DNA of 9,901 nt, from contig JAVMKJ010000213.1 of NCBI GenBank assembly GCA_031732855.1, forward strand, positions 1 to 9,901, given 5' to 3'. This DNA comes from JAVMKJ01 sp031732855. Lineage in GTDB: Bacteria > Pseudomonadota > Gammaproteobacteria > Competibacterales > Competibacteraceae. This document shows, piece by piece, positions 6,752 through 9,901 of this stretch (position 1 is the first letter of the stretch; each line of letters starts with the position of its first letter). The notes below the pieces were generated by a model. That model had not been told where the DNA came from. It saw only the letters and a program-made list of their open reading frames with translations, and did no database searches. A program made the translations under genes and the position numbers.

Positions 6752-7303
6752 ATGTCCCCCGATAACCTGATCTGGATCGATTTGGAAATGACCGGCCTGG
6801 ACCCCCAGACCGATCGCATCATCGAAATCGCCACCCTCGTCACCGACAGCCAGCTCGGTCTTCTCGCCGAAGGGCCAGTGCTGGCCATCCATCAGAGCGA
6901 CGCCGTGCTGGCCGCGATGGACGACTGGAACCGCAAGCAGCACGGCGAGTCCGGGCTGGTGGCCCGGGTCCGCGCCAGCGACATCGACGAACGCGAGGCC
7001 GAACGACGGACCCTGGAGTTTCTGAACCGCCATGTGCCCAAGGGCAAATCCCCGATGTGCGGCAACAGCATTTGCCAGGATCGGCGGTTTCTGGCGCGCC
7101 GCATGCCGGAACTGGAGGCCTACTTCCATTATCGCAATCTGGACGTCAGCACGCTCAAGGAACTGGCTCGCCGCTGGTACCCTGGCCTGAAGAGTTTCGG
7201 CAAGACCTCGACTCATCTGGCGTTGCAGGATATCCACGATTCCATCGAGGAATTGCGCTTTTACCGCGAACGACTGTTCGTTCCGGCCGAAGTCGCCCGC
7301 TGA
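6752..7303 (+). CDS. orn: Oligoribonuclease
   Basis: 3'-5' exoribonuclease (183 residues) of the DEDDh family that degrades 2-5 nucleotide RNAs, including pGpG from cyclic-di-GMP turnover; usually essential in Gammaproteobacteria, and active as a homodimer in the cytoplasm. Catalytic residues are all seen: D10 and E12 in IDLEMTGL, D110 in CGNSICQDRRFL, and H155 and D160 in THLALQDIHDS. The HYRNLDVSTLKELARRW block is also characteristic. The ATG at 6752 begins the typical N-terminus (MSPDNLIWIDLEMTGLD). There is no clear Shine-Dalgarno sequence ahead of it. The frame is open far upstream only because it runs antisense to rsgA. It ends 13 bases before the convergent end of the sulfurtransferase gene. 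Confidence 0.97.
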   Translation: MSPDNLIWIDLEMTGLDPQTDRIIEIATLVTDSQLGLLAEGPVLAIHQSDAVLAAMDDWNRKQHGESGLVARVRASDIDEREAERRTLEFLNRHVPKGKSPMCGNSICQDRRFLARRMPELEAYFHYRNLDVSTLKELARRWYPGLKSFGKTSTHLALQDIHDSIEELRFYRERLFVPAEVAR

Positions 7304-7316
7304 GACACCGTCCGGC

Positions 7317-8141
7317 TCAGACTTCGACCGGCAGGTCGGGATCGTTGCCCCACTCCGACCAGGCGCCGGCGTAACCGCGCACCCGTGGATAACCCAGATG
7401 GCGCAACACCCAGTAGGTATGCGCCGAACGGTGATGGGTCTGGCAATAGACGATGACTTCCCGGTCGGGAGTGACGCCGCGCGCTTCGAGCATGGCCCTG
7501 AGCACCGGGTCGGGTTGAAAGCGCAGATGTCGTTGCGGGTCCATGGCATCGGTCCAGTTCAGGTTCACCGCGCCGGGAATATGGCCCCCACGGGCGGCCC
7601 GCCGGTCCAGGCCAGCGTATTCAGCCGGGGTGCGGGCGTCGAGCGGAACCAGGTCGGGCTGGCCGAGCCGCGCCAGGATGTAGTCCTTCTCCGCGACCGC
7701 CGCCGGATTGAGGAAGCGAGCCTGATACGCGCCGCGCGGCGGCTGGCGGAACTGGGTTTCCAGCAGCCCGCCGACGGCGCCCCAGGCGTGGATGCCGCCG
7801 TCGAGCAGCGATGCCCGCTCGTGGCCGAGCGCCGCCAGGGTCCACAGCAGCCGGCCGGCGCGACCGTTACCGTCACCGCCATAGGCGATCACGTGCCGCT
7901 CCGGAGTCAGGCCGATTCGAGACAGCACCTCGCTCAGGCGCGCTTCGTCCGGCAACAAGCCCATCGCCGGCGGTTCGACCCGTACCAGGTCGGCGTAATC
8001 GAGATGGACCGCGCCGGGAACGTGTCCGGCGGCGTAACCGGCCGGATCGCCCAGATCCACGACCAGCACGGCCGGGTCGGCGAGATACGGCTGAAGCTGT
8101 TCGGGTTCGATCAGCGGCGGTGGATTCGGGGCGGGGGACAT
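7317..8141 (-). CDS. Two-domain rhodanese-type sulfurtransferase (thiosulfate/3-mercaptopyruvate sulfurtransferase family)
   Basis: A 274-residue protein with two tandem rhodanese domains, transferring sulfane sulfur to a thiophilic acceptor (cyanide in assays; the real acceptor is unknown). The N-terminal domain (about 10-130) has CH2A/CH2B-like features (VVDLGDPAGYAAGHVPGAVH) but YGGDGNGRAGRLLW where the catalytic loop would be, so it lacks the cysteine, as usual for the structural domain. The C-terminal domain (about 145-274) has DARTPAEYAG, GHIPGAVNL and catalytic C233 in the loop CQTHHRSA. This loop differs from both CRxGxR (rhodanese) and CGSGVT (mercaptopyruvate) types, so the donor is not decided. 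The start is fixed by AGGAG (8147-8151), five bases before the ATG. It lies 112 bases downstream of the ETF:quinone oxidoreductase gene, same strand, and converges on orn. Confidence 0.93.
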   Translation of the reverse strand: MSPAPNPPPLIEPEQLQPYLADPAVLVVDLGDPAGYAAGHVPGAVHLDYADLVRVEPPAMGLLPDEARLSEVLSRIGLTPERHVIAYGGDGNGRAGRLLWTLAALGHERASLLDGGIHAWGAVGGLLETQFRQPPRGAYQARFLNPAAVAEKDYILARLGQPDLVPLDARTPAEYAGLDRRAARGGHIPGAVNLNWTDAMDPQRHLRFQPDPVLRAMLEARGVTPDREVIVYCQTHHRSAHTYWVLRHLGYPRVRGYAGAWSEWGNDPDLPVEV

Positions 8142-8146
8142 GCGGG

Positions 8147-8151
8147 CTCCT
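8147..8151 (-). promoter_or_regulatory. Ribosome binding site of the sulfurtransferase gene
   Basis: AGGAG on the minus strand, five bases before the ATG at 8141. It decides the start against the longer open frame that continues upstream to about 8411 through the end of the neighbouring gene. Confidence 0.8.
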
Positions 8152-8182
8152 GCAATGGTCTGGTGCTGGATTGGAAGATTTT

Positions 8183-8232
8183 CCCACCCAACCCCCCCGC
8201 CATTCTGGCCCGAGGAAGAAGGTTGGGAAGGG
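8183..8232. repeat. Weak intergenic inverted repeat between the ETF:quinone oxidoreductase and sulfurtransferase genes
   Basis: CCCAACC at 8187-8193 pairs exactly with GGTTGGG at 8221-8227, with a further CCC/GGG (8183-8185 with 8230-8232) across a small internal loop; the loop between arms is 27 bases. It lies just after the stop of the ETF:quinone oxidoreductase gene as transcribed (minus strand). It is followed there by AATCTTCC rather than a clear T-tract, so a terminator or attenuator role is only possible. Confidence 0.3.
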
Positions 8233-8253
8233 GTGCAAACCGGTCCGCCCGGA

Positions 8254-9888
8254 TCACATGTTGGGATAATTCGGCCCGCCGCCGCCTTGTGGGGTAACCC
8301 AGTTGATGTTCTGCGTGGGATCCTTGATGTCGCAGGTCTTGCAATGCACGCAGTTCTGGGCGTTGATCTGCAAGCGCGGGTTGCCGCCGTCGGCGTCGCG
8401 GACGATTTCATACACCCCGGCCGGGCAATACCGCTGTTCCGGCGCGTCGTACAACGCCAGATTGATCCGGACCGGAACGGTCGGGTCTTTCAGCGTCAAG
8501 TGGCAGGGCTGGTCCTCTTCGTGATTGGTGTTGGAGATGAACACCGAGGACAGCTTGTCGAAGCTGATCGCGCCGTCCGGCTTGGGATACTCGATCTTCG
8601 GGCACTCGCTGGCTTTCTTCAGCTTGGTGTGATCCGGCTTGTGGTGGAAAGTCCACGGTGCCTTGCCCCGGAACACGTAGGTGTCGAGGGCCGAATAGGC
8701 GATCGCCGCCCACAGCCCCCAACTGAACGACGGCTTGATGTTGCGGACCTGGTAGAGTTCCTCCCACAGCCAGCTTTGGCGCAGCCGCTCGGGATATTCC
8801 GCGACCTCGTCCGCGCCGCGCCCGGCCGCGACCGCCCCGAACACCGCCTCGGCCGCCACCATTCCCGATTTCATCGCCGTGTGGGTTCCCTTGATCTTGG
8901 GCATGTTGAGGAAACCGGCGGTGTCGCCGATCAGCACGCCGCCGGGGAAGGTCAACTTGGGAATCGACTGAAACCCGCCGGCCGAGATGGCCCGCGCGCC
9001 GTAGGCGATGCGCCGGCCACCTTCGAAGGTGGGCCGGATGTCGGGATGAGTCTTGAAGCGCTGGAACTCGTCGAACGGCGACAGGTGCGGGTTGGCATAG
9101 CCCAGGCCGACCACGAAACCCACCGCGACCTGGTTGTTCTCCAGGTGATAGAGGAAGGAACCGCCATAGGTGCTCGGATCCAGCGGCCAGCCGACGGTGT
9201 GCACGATTTTGCCGGCCAGATGCAGGAGGGGATCGATCTCCCACAGCTCCTTGATGCCGATGCCGTAGGTCTGCGGATCCACGCCTTCGCGCAGCTTGAA
9301 ACGTTCCAACAGGGTCTTGGTCAGCGAGCCCCGGCAGCCTTCGGCGAAGATCGTGTAGCGGGCGCGCAGTTCCATGCCCGGGGTGAATTGATCGGTCGGT
9401 TTGCCTTCCCGGTCGACGCCCATGTCGCCGGTGGCGACGCCCACCACCGCGCCGTCGTCGTTGTAGAGTACCTCGGCGGCGGCGAAGCCGGGGTAGATTT
9501 CCACGCCCAGTTCCTCGGCCTGCGTGGCCAGCCAGCGGCACACGTTGCCCAGGCTGACGATGTAGTTGCCGTGATTGTTCATCTGCGGCGGGGTGGGCAG
9601 CTTGTACGAGGTCTCGCGGGTCAGCAGCAGGAATTGATCCTGGGTGGCCGGGGTGTCGAGCGGCGCGCCCCGCTCCTTCCAGTCCGGCATCAATTCATTC
9701 AGGGCGCGCGGTTCGATGACCGCGCCGGACAGGATGTGGGCGCCGACCTCGGAACCTTTTTCGATGACGCAGACATTCACGTCCTGGCCGCTCTCCGCCG
9801 CCAGTTGCTTCAGTCGGATGGCCGCCGACAAGCCGGATGGACCGGCGCCGACGATGACCACGTCATATTCCATACTTTCGCGTTCCAC
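8254..9888 (-). CDS. Electron-transfer flavoprotein:ubiquinone oxidoreductase (ETF-QO)
   Basis: Membrane-associated flavo-iron-sulfur enzyme (544 residues, full family length) that takes electrons from reduced ETF, fed by acyl-CoA and other dehydrogenases, and passes them to ubiquinone. The FAD-binding motif VIVGAGPSG is at 11-19, and the second FAD segment GGVLIGDTAGFLNMPKIKG is near 340-360. The C-terminal [4Fe-4S] ligands are C488 (in YCPAGVYE), C513, C516 and C519 (NCVHCKTCDIKDP), followed by the usual NINWVTPQGGGGPNYPNM end. The start is a GTG (9888), chosen over the ATG five codons later because AAGGAG lies six bases before it. The gene is complete within the window. The etfA/etfB genes for its partner are not in the window and may be elsewhere. 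A sulfurtransferase follows on the same strand; no functional tie between the two is evident. Confidence 0.98.
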   Translation of the reverse strand: MERESMEYDVVIVGAGPSGLSAAIRLKQLAAESGQDVNVCVIEKGSEVGAHILSGAVIEPRALNELMPDWKERGAPLDTPATQDQFLLLTRETSYKLPTPPQMNNHGNYIVSLGNVCRWLATQAEELGVEIYPGFAAAEVLYNDDGAVVGVATGDMGVDREGKPTDQFTPGMELRARYTIFAEGCRGSLTKTLLERFKLREGVDPQTYGIGIKELWEIDPLLHLAGKIVHTVGWPLDPSTYGGSFLYHLENNQVAVGFVVGLGYANPHLSPFDEFQRFKTHPDIRPTFEGGRRIAYGARAISAGGFQSIPKLTFPGGVLIGDTAGFLNMPKIKGTHTAMKSGMVAAEAVFGAVAAGRGADEVAEYPERLRQSWLWEELYQVRNIKPSFSWGLWAAIAYSALDTYVFRGKAPWTFHHKPDHTKLKKASECPKIEYPKPDGAISFDKLSSVFISNTNHEEDQPCHLTLKDPTVPVRINLALYDAPEQRYCPAGVYEIVRDADGGNPRLQINAQNCVHCKTCDIKDPTQNINWVTPQGGGGPNYPNM

Positions 9889-9894
9889 CGGGCA

Positions 9895-9900
9895 CTCCTT
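9895..9900 (-). promoter_or_regulatory. Ribosome binding site deciding a GTG start
   Basis: AAGGAG on the minus strand with a six-base spacer to the GTG at 9886-9888. The in-frame ATG at 9871-9873 would be 21 bases away from this site, too far, so the GTG is preferred. Confidence 0.8.
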
Positions 9901-9901
9901 C

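Noticed and set aside
7300..7320. CTGAG/CTCAG inverted repeat covering both stop codons of orn and the sulfurtransferase
   Set aside because: Only five base pairs with no T-tract; too weak to call a two-way terminator.

Overview
This is a GC-rich, gene-dense bacterial chromosome segment. It carries seven complete protein-coding genes, possibly the last residues of an eighth at the left edge, and two short intergenic stretches with palindromic structure. The divergent rsgA/orn pair matches the E. coli arrangement, and together with ETF:quinone oxidoreductase and an SseA-like sulfurtransferase it points to a Gammaproteobacterium. I cannot name the genus from sequence alone. No rRNA, tRNA, CRISPR array, insertion sequence or phage gene was seen.

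Left part (1-4843, + strand): after a leader of about 300 bases with a long stem-loop comes a compact operon of three sugar genes. The first is an exported glycoside hydrolase-like protein of the Pfam 'glycoamylase' type (PF10091/COG5368, related to GH144 endo-beta-1,2-glucanases) with an N-terminal carbohydrate-binding-like beta domain. The second is a MalK/UgpC-type ABC ATPase and the third a cytoplasmic GH1 beta-glucosidase. Gaps are 10 and 25 bases. The natural reading is that the first enzyme cuts a glucan outside the cytoplasm, an ABC importer powered by the second takes up the oligosaccharides, and the third splits them to glucose. The permeases and binding protein are not in the window, and the beta-1,2-glucan substrate is an inference from family relationships.

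Middle (4844-7303): a 64-base convergent gap holds a degenerate palindromic repeat that resembles, in inverted orientation, part of the stem-loop at the left edge. Then come a LysE/RhtB-type exporter and rsgA (ribosome small-subunit maturation GTPase) on the minus strand, with orn (oligoribonuclease) diverging on the plus strand.

Right part (7317-9888, minus strand): a two-domain rhodanese-type sulfurtransferase lies downstream of a complete electron-transfer-flavoprotein:ubiquinone oxidoreductase gene that starts at a GTG with an excellent ribosome binding site. These last genes are ordinary core metabolism. The sugar operon and the intergenic repeats are the parts worth a second look; I found no clear evidence of a wholly new system.
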